From the NCBI GenBank assembly GCA_015075725.1, contig JABTTV010000001.1, positions 2,294,001 through 2,358,000 of the forward strand: a DNA stretch of 64,000 nt. The letters run 5' to 3'. Source of the stretch: Anaerolineales bacterium. Its GTDB lineage: Bacteria > Chloroflexota > Anaerolineae > Anaerolineales > Villigracilaceae. The position numbers and the translations under genes were made by a program. Under the pieces are notes generated by a model that was not told the origin of the DNA, searched no databases, and was given only the letters and a program-made list of their open reading frames with translations. This document shows, piece after piece, positions 51,072 to 60,385 of this stretch (its first letter is position 1; each line of letters begins with the position of its first letter).

Positions 51072-53294
51072 ATGACGTTGGAAAAAGGCACCCTCATTCA
51101 TAATCGGTATCGAATTATCGACATCCTCGGGCAGGGGGGGATGGGATCGGTCTACCGCGCGATAGATGAAAACCTGGGCGTATCTGTGGCGCTTAAGGAG
51201 AATTTGTTCACCACCGATGAATATGCCCGTCAATTCCGGCTCGAAGCGGTCATTCTTGCCAATCTTCGCCATCCGAACCTGCCCCGGGTATCGGATCACT
51301 TCGTGCTTGGGGATTTGGGTCAGTACCTCGTCATGGATTTCATCGAAGGCGAGGATCTGCGTTACCGCATGGAGCGCCTCGGCATGCTCGAAGAGGAGGA
51401 CGCAGTGCATATCGGCGCCTCCATGTGCGATGCGCTGGCATACCTGCATAGTCGGAAACCGCCGATCTTGCACCGCGACTTGAAACCGGGCAATGTCAAG
51501 ATATCGCCGGACGGCCATATCTATCTCGTGGATTTTGGTTTGGCAAAAGTCTATCAAAATGCAAGCCAGGCAACGACCACCGGTGCGCGCGCCATGACCC
51601 CCGGGTATTCCCCCCCGGAGCAATACGGCACAGCACGGACCGATCCACGCACCGACATCTATTCGCTTGGCGCTACATTATATGCTGCGTTGACCGGTAT
51701 CATTCCAGAAGACGGCCTTGCGCGGGCGATGGATAACGCCCAGTTGACGCCCCTGCGTAAACGCAATCCAAAGGTCTCGCGCAAACTTTCCGCTGCCATC
51801 GAGAAAGCAATGGCTGTTGACCCCAGTGACCGCTTCCAGACTGCCGAGGAATTCAAGGCGGCCCTGCTCGCCTCCGGATCGATGACCCAGCAGGTGCCAG
51901 GCTCCTACAAGGTGATCCCGCCTCCGCCTGAAGCGGTTTCTCACCCCGCGCGCCCCATCCAGGCAACGGTCGTTGATGAAGAAAAACCTGTCGGCGAAGC
52001 CAGGAAGGCGCCGGGTCCCGTTCCGCCCAAGTCAGCCGCTTCGCACGAAGATCAACCGTTTGTATCTCCACTGAAACGGCAGAAGGAACGCGAACGTAAA
52101 CGCCGCGTATCGTTGATCCGATTTGCGTTCATCGCCGGATTGCTTTTATTGACAGTTGGTGCGGTTCTTTATTTTTCTCCCGGGATATTGCCGGCTGATG
52201 TACGAGCCATGGTTCCCTTTCTTGCGCCAACTGCAACCGCCACTCCCACTTCAATTCCCTCATCCACACCGACGCTCGAGCCTACAGCGACTATCACGAC
52301 CACATCAACGAACACACCCAGACCTACACCGACAGCTACGTTTACGTTTACACCTACACCCCGCTCGATTGTGACAGAATCTGTGGTGGGTGAAACCGCC
52401 ACTGCCCCGGCTTCGCTCATCGTAGGCGGAGGAGCAGGGCAGGTTGCCATCGTTTCCGAACGGGTTGGCGCTCCACAAATTTTCCTAGTCGATCTCAGTG
52501 GTGAAAATGCCTTTCAGGTGACCAATATGCCCAATGGTGCCTGTCAACCTTCCTGGTCGCCGGATGGATTGAGAATCGTTTTCATCTCTCCATGCCTCAG
52601 GAACACGGACAGCTATTCGAACGCCAGCCTGTATATCATCAATGGAGACGGGACAGGTTTAACCACTCTCGATGCATCGCCGGGCGGGAACTTCGACCCT
52701 GCCTGGTCGCCGGACGGCACGACAATTGCATACACATCCCTGCGAACCGGCCAAATGGAGATATTCCTGATCGATGTGACAGACCCCACACAGATTGTTC
52801 AGCTTACACAGAGTCAGTCCCTTGTCGAGTCGCGCATGCCGGCTTGGTCGCCCGACGGCTCTCAATTGGTGTATGTCGTCAAACGGCTCAACGTCTATCA
52901 AATCTGGATGATGAACGCGGACGGATCTGACCAGACCCAAATCATCCGTTCCGGCGTGGCTTACACAGACTACCTGCCGGTCTGGTCGCCGAAAAACGAC
53001 CTGATCATTTTCAACCAGCGATGCGCGAAGACATTTTGTAACCCATACCTCTTGAGTACATCTGCAACCGACCGCTCAACCGAGCAGGGATTGCGATTGC
53101 CGTTCACGCTCACTTATATTGAAAACATCGACTATTCCCCGGACGGCTTCTATATTGCATATGAAGGCGCGGAGGAATCAGGGAACATTGACGTGTATTA
53201 CATGACTCTGTCAGGCGGGGATCGGGTCCGGCTCACCTCCGGTCCCGAACAGGATTTCGACCCTGTCTGGCGGCCCGCCATTCAAGAACCCTAG
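51072..53294 (+). CDS. Ser/Thr kinase fused to an extracytoplasmic TolB-like beta-propeller
   Basis: The 740-residue protein has a Hanks-type kinase domain (about 12-275): glycine loop LGQGGMGSVYRA, catalytic LHRDLKPGNV, DFG in VDFGLAKV and APE-like SPPEQYG. A linker leads to a membrane helix (about 343-362), a Thr/Pro linker (to about 430) and then a six-repeat PD40/TolB-like propeller, seen in repeated WSPDG units such as QPSWSPDGLRIVFIS, DPAWSPDGTTIAYTS and MPAWSPDGSQLVYVV. The propeller probably senses an extracellular ligand and drives kinase activity. Confidence 0.93.
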   Translation: MTLEKGTLIHNRYRIIDILGQGGMGSVYRAIDENLGVSVALKENLFTTDEYARQFRLEAVILANLRHPNLPRVSDHFVLGDLGQYLVMDFIEGEDLRYRMERLGMLEEEDAVHIGASMCDALAYLHSRKPPILHRDLKPGNVKISPDGHIYLVDFGLAKVYQNASQATTTGARAMTPGYSPPEQYGTARTDPRTDIYSLGATLYAALTGIIPEDGLARAMDNAQLTPLRKRNPKVSRKLSAAIEKAMAVDPSDRFQTAEEFKAALLASGSMTQQVPGSYKVIPPPPEAVSHPARPIQATVVDEEKPVGEARKAPGPVPPKSAASHEDQPFVSPLKRQKERERKRRVSLIRFAFIAGLLLLTVGAVLYFSPGILPADVRAMVPFLAPTATATPTSIPSSTPTLEPTATITTTSTNTPRPTPTATFTFTPTPRSIVTESVVGETATAPASLIVGGGAGQVAIVSERVGAPQIFLVDLSGENAFQVTNMPNGACQPSWSPDGLRIVFISPCLRNTDSYSNASLYIINGDGTGLTTLDASPGGNFDPAWSPDGTTIAYTSLRTGQMEIFLIDVTDPTQIVQLTQSQSLVESRMPAWSPDGSQLVYVVKRLNVYQIWMMNADGSDQTQIIRSGVAYTDYLPVWSPKNDLIIFNQRCAKTFCNPYLLSTSATDRSTEQGLRLPFTLTYIENIDYSPDGFYIAYEGAEESGNIDVYYMTLSGGDRVRLTSGPEQDFDPVWRPAIQEP

Positions 53295-53300
53295 GACAGC

Positions 53301-53329
53301 AACTCCCGCTCCGCCGCGGGAGTTTTTCT
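53301..53329 (+). terminator. Terminator after the kinase-propeller gene
   Basis: AACTCCCGC and GCGGGAGTT arms (9 bp, 6-base loop) followed by TTTC. Confidence 0.8.
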
Positions 53330-53342
53330 TACGTCGCTCTTA

Positions 53343-53371
53343 TTGACGATGCCTTTTCCCACTGTTATGAT
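53343..53371 (+). promoter_or_regulatory. Sigma-70-type promoter of the hrcA heat-shock operon
   Basis: TTGACG, exact 17-base spacer, TATGAT. The CIRCE operator begins 13 bases after the -10. Confidence 0.8.
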
Positions 53372-53384
53372 TATCCTGCACCGG

Positions 53385-53411
53385 GTAGCACTCTCAGAAT
53401 GAGAGTGCTAA
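53385..53411 (+). promoter_or_regulatory. CIRCE operator (HrcA binding site)
   Basis: GTAGCACTC-N9-GAGTGCTAA differs from the CIRCE consensus (TTAGCACTC-N9-GAGTGCTAA) by one base. It overlaps the expected transcription start of hrcA, so HrcA should repress its own operon until heat or unfolding titrates GroEL. Confidence 0.93.
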
Positions 53412-53419
53412 ATTATGAT

Positions 53420-54457
53420 ATGACAAACCTCACCGAAAGACAGAAAACCCTCCTGATGTTGATCATCCGTGATTACATCGACTCCGCCCAACCGGTCGGC
53501 TCGAAGCGGTTGGCAGAGCATTACCATATAAACTTGTCCTCGGCGACCATTCGGAATGAAATGGCATCTCTTACCGAAATGGGCTACCTGCGACAGCCCC
53601 ACACTTCCGCCGGGCGCGTGCCCACAGAAGAAGGCTATCGCTACTTTGTCAGCGAGATGATGAACAGCGCAGAACTGCCGGAAACCGTTCAACATACCAT
53701 CTCGCACCAGTTCTATCAGTCCCGTCCCGAACTTGACCAGTGGATGACCCTTGCGGCATCCATCCTCGCGAGCCAATCGCAGGGTGTTTCGGTTGTCGCA
53801 GCGCCACATGTGGAGACAACCAAATTCAAGCACGTCGAGCTCATCTCCACCCAGGGCAGGCAAGTGCTCATGGTTTTGGTGATGCTGGGAGGGGAAGTAT
53901 CCCAGCAGATTCTGACTTTGGCGGAACCTGTCCCCCAGGAGCGACTCAGCGGAACAGCTACGCGTCTTAACGGGCTTTTGGCTGGTCAGACCGCCCAAGC
54001 CATTTCCTTGCTGACAGCTCGCCCCGACCCGCTCGATCAGGACATCCTCCTGCTCATCGCACAGGACATGCGCCGCATGATCGAAAAAGCCTCCGGCGAG
54101 ATCTACACCGATGGCTTGACCAACGTCCTTGCCGAACCGGAATTCTCAGAATCCGACGAAGCGCGGCGGGCGTTGAAAATTTTTGAAGAACGCTCCACTC
54201 TTCAAGACTTGCTTGCCCGCACCACCAGCAACAGTGACGTAGGCGCATTGCAGGTGCTCATCGGCGGCGAAGGCGAATACGACGATCTGCGTCAATGCAG
54301 TATGGTCATTGCACGCTACGGGGTCCCCGGAATGGCGACAGGCGCGCTTGGTGTGCTCGGTCCCATGCGCATGGCCTACTCGCGGACCATCCCCACGGTC
54401 AGGTTCGTCGCCGGGTTGTTAAGCGATTTGGTCAGCGATAACATCTCAGGCGAATAA
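53420..54457 (+). CDS. hrcA: Heat-inducible transcription repressor HrcA
   Basis: The 345-residue repressor begins MTNLTERQKTLLMLIIRDYI with a winged-helix domain containing PVGSKRLAEHYHINLSSATI and LRQPHTSAGRVPTEEGYRYF, then a GAF-like domain and the conserved PTVRFVAGLLSDLV end. It binds CIRCE. An apparent upstream ATG at 53399 lies inside CIRCE and is rejected. It is the first gene of a heat-shock locus with grpE, dnaK and dnaJ. Confidence 0.96.
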   Translation: MTNLTERQKTLLMLIIRDYIDSAQPVGSKRLAEHYHINLSSATIRNEMASLTEMGYLRQPHTSAGRVPTEEGYRYFVSEMMNSAELPETVQHTISHQFYQSRPELDQWMTLAASILASQSQGVSVVAAPHVETTKFKHVELISTQGRQVLMVLVMLGGEVSQQILTLAEPVPQERLSGTATRLNGLLAGQTAQAISLLTARPDPLDQDILLLIAQDMRRMIEKASGEIYTDGLTNVLAEPEFSESDEARRALKIFEERSTLQDLLARTTSNSDVGALQVLIGGEGEYDDLRQCSMVIARYGVPGMATGALGVLGPMRMAYSRTIPTVRFVAGLLSDLVSDNISGE

Positions 54458-54466
54458 AACCAAGTC

Positions 54467-54514
54467 GCCCTTCGGGGTTGTTTGATAACATAAAATACAT
54501 ATAAATCCCGAAGG
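54467..54514. repeat. Inverted repeat between hrcA and grpE
   Basis: CCCTTCGGG (54467-54475) and CCCGAAGGG (54506-54514) are perfect 9-bp arms 30 bases apart. The spacer is A/T-rich. No T-run follows, so it is not a clear terminator. Confidence 0.45.
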
Positions 54515-54547
54515 GATGACATAAAACGTCAAACGGAAGTGATATTT

Positions 54548-55099
54548 ATGGCAGAAGAAATGAACAAGCACGAGGAAAACGAAGAGACACAAGCCGCAGC
54601 GGAATCGAAGGCTGACACGACCCAAGAGGCTCCCGTCGACGCGGAGCGTGAGGCGTTGATCCAGCAATTGAAAGAGGCCGAATCCAAGATGATCGAATAT
54701 AAGGATGGTTGGGCGCGGTCTCAGGCGGAGTTCCAGAATTTCCGCAAACGCGTGGAGCGCGATAATGAGTCATTTAAAGTTTCGACAAAGGGCGACATCA
54801 TAAAAAAAGTATTGCCCGTGCTCGACGATTTGGAACGAGCCATGTTGAACCGCCCCGCAGACGACGCCTGGGCAAACGGCATCGAACTTGTGATGCGAAA
54901 GTTCCAAAATATTCTGGATATGGAAGGCGTGACAAAGATCGAGGCGAAAGGTGCGGCATTCGACCCGAACTTCCATGAAGCGATTTCCCATGAACCTTCG
55001 GAGGAAGTGGAGAGCGGCCACGTCATCGAAGTGATCCAGAGTGGATATGTGATCGGTGAACGTGTTCTTCGACCTGCCCTTGTGAGGGTGGCGCAGTAA
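54548..55099 (+). CDS. grpE: GrpE nucleotide exchange factor
   Basis: The 183-residue protein exchanges nucleotide on DnaK. The N-terminus is acidic and disordered (to about 40), then a long helix with DGWARSQAEFQNFRKRVERD, the four-helix part LPVLDDLERAM, and the beta-wing AFDPNFHEAISHEPSEEVES with the family-specific GYVIGERVLRPALVRVA end. Start at ATG 54548 inside a slightly longer frame, where GGAAGTGATATTT precedes it. It is followed by an 83-base word-repeat spacer before dnaK. Confidence 0.95.
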   Translation: MAEEMNKHEENEETQAAAESKADTTQEAPVDAEREALIQQLKEAESKMIEYKDGWARSQAEFQNFRKRVERDNESFKVSTKGDIIKKVLPVLDDLERAMLNRPADDAWANGIELVMRKFQNILDMEGVTKIEAKGAAFDPNFHEAISHEPSEEVESGHVIEVIQSGYVIGERVLRPALVRVAQ

Positions 55100-55182
55100 A
55101 TTCGGTTCAAGGTTGAAAGTTACAGGTTATGCGTTATTAATCCTTTACCATTCAACCTTCAACTTGAAACTTAGGAGAAATC
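55100..55182 (+). repeat. Word-repeat hairpin spacer grpE-dnaK
   Basis: Arms AAGGTTGAA (55109-55117) and TTCAACCTT (55151-55159) plus related words CAAGTT, AACTTG and AACTT are reiterated on both sides. It resembles spacers at 57064-57114, 60296-60385 and 62349-62421. Confidence 0.55.
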
Positions 55183-57063
55183 ATGGCAAAAATCATTGGT
55201 ATTGACCTGGGTACGACGAACTCGGTGGCGGCGGTAATGCAGGGCGGCGAACCGATCGTGATCCCATCGGCTGAAGGCGAACGGCTTGTGCCTTCGGTCG
55301 TGGCGGTGAACAAAAATAGTGAACGCCTGGTGGGGCGCGTGGCGCGAAATCAGGCGATCACCAACCCGCAGAACACGATCTTTTCTGTGAAACGTTTTAT
55401 GGGGCGAAAATCCGACGACCCCGAAGTGGAGCGCACGAAGAAACGCGTGCCGTATGCGGTGAAAGAAGCGCCAAACGGCGATGTCCGCGTGGAACTCGGA
55501 GGCAAGGATTATTCCCCGCCGGAGGTCTCTGCGATGATTCTCGCAAAGATGAAGGCAGATGCCGAAGCCTATTTGGGCGAGACGATTACGCAGGCGGTGA
55601 TCACTGTACCGGCTTACTTCAACGATGCCCAGCGCAATGCGACCAAGGATGCGGGCAAGATCGCAGGCTTGGAAGTGTTGCGCATCATCAACGAACCGAC
55701 GGCTTCTTCGCTGGCGTATGGGTTGGACAAAAAGAAGAACGAAGTCATCTGCGTGTATGACCTGGGCGGCGGTACGTTCGATGTTTCCATTTTGGATGTG
55801 GGCGACGGCGTGTTCCAAGTCCGCTCCACAAGCGGCGATACCTTCCTCGGCGGCGATGACTTTGACCTGCGCATTATGGATTACCTGATTGCCGAGTTCA
55901 AGAAGGATAACGGCATCGACCTGCACAACGACCGTCAGGCGCTTCAGCGTTTGAAGGAGGCGTCTGAAAAGGCGAAGATCGAGCTTTCGACTGTCATGCA
56001 GACCGAAATCAACCTGCCGTATCTTACAGCGGATGCGAACGGTCCCAAACATTTGGTGATGACGCTTACCCGCGCCAAGCTCGAGCAATTGGTGGCGGAT
56101 CTTGTCGATCGAACGATTGCGCCGGTCAAGCAGGCTTTGGCAGATGCCAGCTTGAACGCGGGCGACATCAATGAGATTGTTTTGGTGGGCGGCATGACTC
56201 GCATGCCTGCCATTCAGGACCGTGTGCGTGCGTTTTTCAATAAAGATCCGCATAAAGGTGTGAATCCTGATGAGGTCGTTGCGATCGGCGCAGCGATCCA
56301 GGCGGGCGTGCTCGGCGGGGAAGTGAAGGATATCCTTCTGCTCGATGTGACTCCGCTCACGCTGGCGATCGAAACACTTGGCGGGGTGGCAACTCCGCAG
56401 ATCGAACGCAATACCACCATCCCGACCCGCCGGTCGCAGGTCTTCTCCACAGCGGCAGATAGCCAGACTCAAGTCGAGATCCACGTCCTGCAGGGTGAGC
56501 GCCCGATGGCGGCGGATAATAAATCTCTTGGCAAATTTATCCTCGATGGCATCCCGCCCGCGCCGCGCGGCGTTCCGCAGATCGAGGTGACCTTCGATGT
56601 GGATGCTAACGGCATTCTCAAAGTCAGCGCGCAGGATAAGGCGACGGGTAAGAGTCAGCACATTACGATTACCGCTTCATCCGGTTTGAACGAAACCGAA
56701 ATCGAAAAGATGCGCAAGGATGCCGAGGCTCACGTCGAGGAAGACCGCAGGCGCAAGGATTTGATCGAAGCGCGCAACAATGCCGATAACACCGTCTATG
56801 CGGGAGAGAAGGCATTGCGTGATCTGGGCGATAAGGTTCCGGCGGAGATCAAAGCTGAGGTCGAGGCGAAGAGCGCCGAGGTCAGGGAAGCGGCGAAGGG
56901 CGAGGATGTAGAGAAGATCAAAGCTGCGGTTGAGTCCCTCGGGCAGACCATCCAAAAGATTGGCGCCAGCGTCTATGAGCAGAATCCAACCGCGGGCGGG
57001 GGAGAGGCGGGTTCGGCATCTGGCGAGAATCCCGATGTGGTCGAGGGTGAAGTCAAAGAATAG
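55183..57063 (+). CDS. dnaK: Chaperone DnaK (Hsp70)
   Basis: The 626-residue chaperone binds exposed hydrophobic segments and is driven by ATP. The N-terminus [19 protein letters not shown], the phosphate loops [19 protein letters not shown] and [16 protein letters not shown], the linker and the substrate-binding domain [13 protein letters not shown] are all present. The C-terminal lid is long and helical, ending in the Gly/Glu-rich [10 protein letters not shown], typical of bacterial DnaK. It is co-transcribed with dnaJ. Confidence 0.98.
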   Translation: MAKIIGIDLGTTNSVAAVMQGGEPIVIPSAEGERLVPSVVAVNKNSERLVGRVARNQAITNPQNTIFSVKRFMGRKSDDPEVERTKKRVPYAVKEAPNGDVRVELGGKDYSPPEVSAMILAKMKADAEAYLGETITQAVITVPAYFNDAQRNATKDAGKIAGLEVLRIINEPTASSLAYGLDKKKNEVICVYDLGGGTFDVSILDVGDGVFQVRSTSGDTFLGGDDFDLRIMDYLIAEFKKDNGIDLHNDRQALQRLKEASEKAKIELSTVMQTEINLPYLTADANGPKHLVMTLTRAKLEQLVADLVDRTIAPVKQALADASLNAGDINEIVLVGGMTRMPAIQDRVRAFFNKDPHKGVNPDEVVAIGAAIQAGVLGGEVKDILLLDVTPLTLAIETLGGVATPQIERNTTIPTRRSQVFSTAADSQTQVEIHVLQGERPMAADNKSLGKFILDGIPPAPRGVPQIEVTFDVDANGILKVSAQDKATGKSQHITITASSGLNETEIEKMRKDAEAHVEEDRRRKDLIEARNNADNTVYAGEKALRDLGDKVPAEIKAEVEAKSAEVREAAKGEDVEKIKAAVESLGQTIQKIGASVYEQNPTAGGGEAGSASGENPDVVEGEVKE

Positions 57064-57114
57064 AAAATGGAAAGTGGCGGGTGACCACTTTCTGCTTTCC
57101 ACTTTCTGGTAAAT
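57064..57114 (+). repeat. Word-repeat hairpin spacer dnaK-dnaJ
   Basis: GAAAGTGG (57070-57077), 7-base loop, CCACTTTC (57085-57092), then a further CTTTCCACTTTC copy. No terminator T-run. Confidence 0.55.
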
Positions 57115-58230
57115 ATGACCAACGATTATTACGAAACCCTTGGCGTGAGCAGGAACGCGAGCGATGACGAGATCAAAGCCGCTTTCCGTAAACTCGCGCG
57201 CCAATATCACCCCGATGTGAACAAAGAACCTCATGCCGAGGAGAAGTTCAAAGAGATCAACGAGGCATATGGCGTGCTTTCCGATCAAGAGAAACGCGCG
57301 CGTTACGACCGTTTTGGCAAAGCGGGGTTGGGCGGAATGGGGGGCGGATATCACGATTACACCGCTGACTTCAACGATATATTCGAGGACTTGTTCAGCG
57401 GATTTGGATTCTCCACCGGACGACGTTCGCGCCGCTCTCCGCGCCGTGGGCGGGACCTGCAAATGCAGGTTTCGCTTACCTTCGAGGAAGCGGTCTTTGG
57501 TGTTGAGAAGGACATCGAGTTCTCGCGCGACGAGACTTGTTCACGTTGTAACGGCAACGGCGCCGAGCCGGGAACGACTCCGATAAAGTGTGGAACGTGC
57601 GGCGGGCAAGGCGAGGTGCGTCAGGTGCGTCAGACATTCCTGGGTCAGATGGTGCAGACGGCTCCATGTCCCACTTGTAACGGGCGCGGCGAAACGATCG
57701 CTTCTCTCTGTACGACCTGCCGCGGCACCGGACTGGAACGTAGAAAGGTAAAGAAGAAGGTATCCATTCCTGCCGGGGTGGATCATGGCACGCAAATCCG
57801 TTTGGCAGGCGAAGGCGCACCCGGAGAATTTGGCGGTCCGAATGGAAGCTTGTTCCTGGTGCTCGACGTTCAACCCCATAAATTTTTCAAACGGCGTGAA
57901 AACGATATCCTGTTGAACCTGGATATCAACGTGGCTCAAGCGGTGCTCGGTGCGGAGATCGAAGTTCCAACTCTCGATGGCGATGAGAAGTTGAAGATCC
58001 CCGCAGGCACACAACCTGGTAAGGTTTTTACAATGAAGGGTAAGGGCGTTCCATATTTACGCCGCAAGGATCGCGGCAACCAGTTGGTGATCGTCAATGT
58101 GGCAATTCCGAATAAACTGACAAAGGAACAGCGCGAGTTGTTCGAGAAACTGGCAGAGAGCCTCGGCACGACGGTCAAGCCGCAGGAAAAGGGATTTTTG
58201 GATTGGTTGAATGAGGCGTTGGGCGGGTAG
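57115..58230 (+). CDS. dnaJ: Chaperone DnaJ (type I Hsp40)
   Basis: The 371-residue co-chaperone has a J domain ([23 protein letters not shown] in YHPDVN), a Gly/Phe region and a four-repeat zinc domain with [24 protein letters not shown] and CTTCRGTG. Two substrate-binding beta domains follow. It stimulates DnaK ATPase and delivers clients. The length and repeat number are standard. Confidence 0.97.
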   Translation: MTNDYYETLGVSRNASDDEIKAAFRKLARQYHPDVNKEPHAEEKFKEINEAYGVLSDQEKRARYDRFGKAGLGGMGGGYHDYTADFNDIFEDLFSGFGFSTGRRSRRSPRRGRDLQMQVSLTFEEAVFGVEKDIEFSRDETCSRCNGNGAEPGTTPIKCGTCGGQGEVRQVRQTFLGQMVQTAPCPTCNGRGETIASLCTTCRGTGLERRKVKKKVSIPAGVDHGTQIRLAGEGAPGEFGGPNGSLFLVLDVQPHKFFKRRENDILLNLDINVAQAVLGAEIEVPTLDGDEKLKIPAGTQPGKVFTMKGKGVPYLRRKDRGNQLVIVNVAIPNKLTKEQRELFEKLAESLGTTVKPQEKGFLDWLNEALGG

Positions 58231-58329
58231 TGGAAAGTGAGCAGTAAAGAGTGATGAGAAACGAGTGGATGGGAGCCCGCTCGTTTTTGATTGTCGAACA
58301 ATGGCCTATGGTGGGCCTCCATCGTCTTG

Positions 58330-58335
58330 TATAAT
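58330..58335 (+). promoter_or_regulatory. -10 hexamer TATAAT of the Nudix gene
   Basis: TATAAT ends 9 bases before ATG 58345 with no ribosome binding site between, suggesting a leaderless message. Confidence 0.5.
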
Positions 58336-58344
58336 GCTTCAACT

Positions 58345-58809
58345 ATGATAAAACCTTTGTTGCGGCTATGGCGTTTACTTCCGATGTGGGTGCATATCCT
58401 GGCTGCGAAATTGGTCCGGACGAGATTTCGCGCTGCAGTGGCGGCTTTGGTATTCGATGAGCAGGGGCGGGTGCTTCTCTTTCGGCATACGTATCGCAAA
58501 TTTGAATGGGGTATCCCTGCGGGAAGTTTGGAATACCACGAACAGCCCGCAGATGCGATCATCCGCGAATTTTTCGAAGAGACTGGAATGCAGGCAGGGA
58601 TTGAACGGCTGCTAACGGTGGTCAGCGCGAAGGAAGATCATCATCTGACGGTTGTATATCTTTGCAGAGTAATGGGCGGCAAGTTCCAGCCGTCGCATGA
58701 AATCTCGGAAATGAAATACTTTGATGTTAATGGCTTACCCATGATGTTGTTCGCTGAGAAGGACTTGATCCGATGGGCGACCAGGGAATTAAGGCATGAA
58801 CTGGCTTGA
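58345..58809 (+). CDS. Nudix hydrolase
   Basis: The 154-residue protein has a complete Nudix box: GSLEYHEQPADAIIREFFEE followed by TGM (Gx5Ex7REUxEExGU), so divalent-metal pyrophosphohydrolase activity is expected on an unknown nucleoside diphosphate-linked substrate. A short basic/hydrophobic N-terminal region (LLRLWRLLPMWVHILAAKLV) precedes the Nudix domain. The stop overlaps the prmA start by 14 bases, so they are coupled. Start is supported by a close TATAAT rather than a ribosome binding site. Confidence 0.88.
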   Translation: MIKPLLRLWRLLPMWVHILAAKLVRTRFRAAVAALVFDEQGRVLLFRHTYRKFEWGIPAGSLEYHEQPADAIIREFFEETGMQAGIERLLTVVSAKEDHHLTVVYLCRVMGGKFQPSHEISEMKYFDVNGLPMMLFAEKDLIRWATRELRHELA

Positions 58810-59761
58810 AGTTTCTTTGACCGTCAACGGCGAACTCGCCGAATCGGTTGCCGATGTGCTGGCGCGTTTTGCGCCCAACGGTGTGATGACCGAACAGGGT
58901 GTCAAATTCAATGACGAAGAGGATGAAGGCACTGCCACAGGTCCCATCACCATCCGTGCTTACTTGGAAGTCAACGATCAACTCGAAGAGACGCGACAGA
59001 AACTCGAAGAGTCGCTATTCTATTTGGGGATGATCACGCCGGTACCGACTCCCACCTACAAGCAGATCGCGGATCAAAACTGGATGGAAGCCTGGAAGCA
59101 GCATTACAAGCCGATTCTCATCGGTGAGGGACTCCTGATCCTGCCTGCCTGGCTAGAGAACCCCGACCCCAAACGAATCCCGATCAAGATCGACCCCGGT
59201 ATGGCGTTCGGCACGGGGACGCATCCGACGACGCAGTTGTGTTTGGAGTTGATGGAAATTTCATTTGATGAGAGAAGAAAGACGAAAGAAGGCGATTCTT
59301 TCATCCCTTCGGCTAAGCTCAGGGCAGGCTTTCCTCTTTCCGTGATTGACGTTGGTTGTGGTTCAGGAATCTTATCAATTGCTGCCATCAAACTTGGCGC
59401 AAAGACGGTCCTCGGCGTGGACATTGACATTGAGTCCGTTAAGAACTCGCGCGAGAATGCAGATGTCAACGGGGTGGGGGAGGAACTTCTGCTCGGGCAG
59501 GGTTCTGTGACCGAGGTGCTGGCGGGGCATTTTGCGTTCAAGTCTGCGCCGCTGGTGGTGGCGAATATCCTCGCGCCGGTGCTCATCCGTCTCTTCGACG
59601 CGGGGCTGGCAGACTTGATCGAGCCCAATGGAGAGATTATTCTAAGTGGAATTCTCGACCATCAGGAAGAAAGTGTCATAGAGGCTGGTCAAGCCAAGGG
59701 GTTGAAGCGAGGCGAAGTTCGTCAAATCAAAGATTGGGTTGCGATTTCCATGAAAAAATAG
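58796..59761 (+). CDS. prmA: Ribosomal protein L11 methyltransferase with an in-frame insertion
   Basis: The 321-residue protein has the L11-recognition domain (NWLEVSLTVNGELAESVADV), the linker, and the SAM-binding domain with KIDPGMAFGTGTHPTTQL, the motif IDVGCGSGILSIAAIKLGA, and VVANILAPVLI. Between the conserved LCLELME and VIDVGCGSG there are about 30 residues instead of the usual ten or so; that part (DERRKTKEGDSF through LRAGFPLS) is encoded by low-complexity words and a dispersed-repeat fragment at 59305-59331. The insertion is likely a surface loop. The start overlaps the Nudix stop. Confidence 0.92.
   Translation: MNWLEVSLTVNGELAESVADVLARFAPNGVMTEQGVKFNDEEDEGTATGPITIRAYLEVNDQLEETRQKLEESLFYLGMITPVPTPTYKQIADQNWMEAWKQHYKPILIGEGLLILPAWLENPDPKRIPIKIDPGMAFGTGTHPTTQLCLELMEISFDERRKTKEGDSFIPSAKLRAGFPLSVIDVGCGSGILSIAAIKLGAKTVLGVDIDIESVKNSRENADVNGVGEELLLGQGSVTEVLAGHFAFKSAPLVVANILAPVLIRLFDAGLADLIEPNGEIILSGILDHQEESVIEAGQAKGLKRGEVRQIKDWVAISMKK
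59305..59331. repeat. Dispersed-repeat fragment in frame inside prmA
   Basis: CCCTTCGGCTAAGCTCAGGG followed by CAGGCTT resembles the dispersed 'CCCTTCGACAAGCTCAGGGCAGGCTT' type of bacterial repeat, here translated as part of PrmA. Confidence 0.5.
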
Positions 59762-59797
59762 TGGTACAGAGAAAATCTGTGCTATGATTCGAGCACG

Positions 59798-60295
59798 ATG
59801 GATCGCCGTAAACTCATCCAATACCTGCTGTTGAACGTCTTCGTCTCGGCGAGTGTGACAGGCGGAATCCTGTTCTGGTACGACCGCAATTATCGTGCCG
59901 TCAGCCCGCCCGCCGTAATTCAGCAGGCGGCTCCTATCAGTGGCAACGACTCCGCGCCAGCATCCAACACCGAACTGCAAACGGATATTCCCGTGAAAAT
60001 CAGCAGCGTGGTTGGGGCGGGGGTGCTATCTTCTGAAATTGCCATCATCAAGTTCGAGGGCGAAGGTGAACTCGACTTGACCGCCTGGCAACTCAAGGAT
60101 GAGGACGGCAACACCTACACCTTTCCCAACATTACTCTCTATCCCAATGGCGCAGTCCAAGTTCACACCGCTGTCGGTACTGATACCGTCATTGACCTCT
60201 ATTGGGGCATTGGTGAAGGAGTTTGGAATTCCGGCGAGGAAGCGCGGCTTTTTGATTCGCAAGGTAATTTGAGAGCCGTTTATAAAGTGCCTTAA
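59798..60295 (+). CDS. Membrane-anchored lamin-tail-domain (LTD) protein
   Basis: The 165-residue protein has an N-terminal signal anchor (LIQYLLLNVFVSASVTGGIL), a short linker and a C-terminal LTD fold: GELDLTAWQLKDEDGNTYTF, VQVHTAVGTDTVIDLYWG and NSGEEARLFDSQGN. LTD domains are immunoglobulin-like and extracytoplasmic, with an unclear binding role. A TATGAT hexamer (59783-59788) lies 9 bases before the ATG, suggesting a leaderless mRNA. It stands between prmA and dnaX. Confidence 0.85.
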   Translation: MDRRKLIQYLLLNVFVSASVTGGILFWYDRNYRAVSPPAVIQQAAPISGNDSAPASNTELQTDIPVKISSVVGAGVLSSEIAIIKFEGEGELDLTAWQLKDEDGNTYTFPNITLYPNGAVQVHTAVGTDTVIDLYWGIGEGVWNSGEEARLFDSQGNLRAVYKVP

Positions 60296-60385
60296 GTTGG
60301 TGGTGGATGGTTGGTAGTTGGCGGTTTTGCTGCTCCAACCATTTGAGAAACTACCAACTATCAACTGATAACTACCAACTAAACC
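60296..60385 (+). repeat. Word-repeat hairpin spacer before dnaX
   Basis: TTGGTAGTT (60311-60319) is matched by two AACTACCAA copies (60349-60357 and 60370-60378), with related words GGTTGG/CCAACC. Two alternative hairpins are possible. No coding capacity. Confidence 0.55.

Noticed and set aside
53399..53419. Upstream ATG for hrcA at 53399
   Set aside because: It lies inside the CIRCE operator; family homology starts at MTNLTERQ (53420).
55171..56661. 496-codon open frame opposite dnaK
   Set aside because: Antisense frame of a highly conserved GC-rich gene; no ribosome binding site or known motif. Long frames opposite dnaK are a common artefact.
60296..60385. Possible CRISPR repeats in the spacer before dnaX (and in the spacers at 55100, 57064 and 62349)
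   Set aside because: Words are 8-13 bases, inverted rather than direct, and there are no regular spacers or cas genes.
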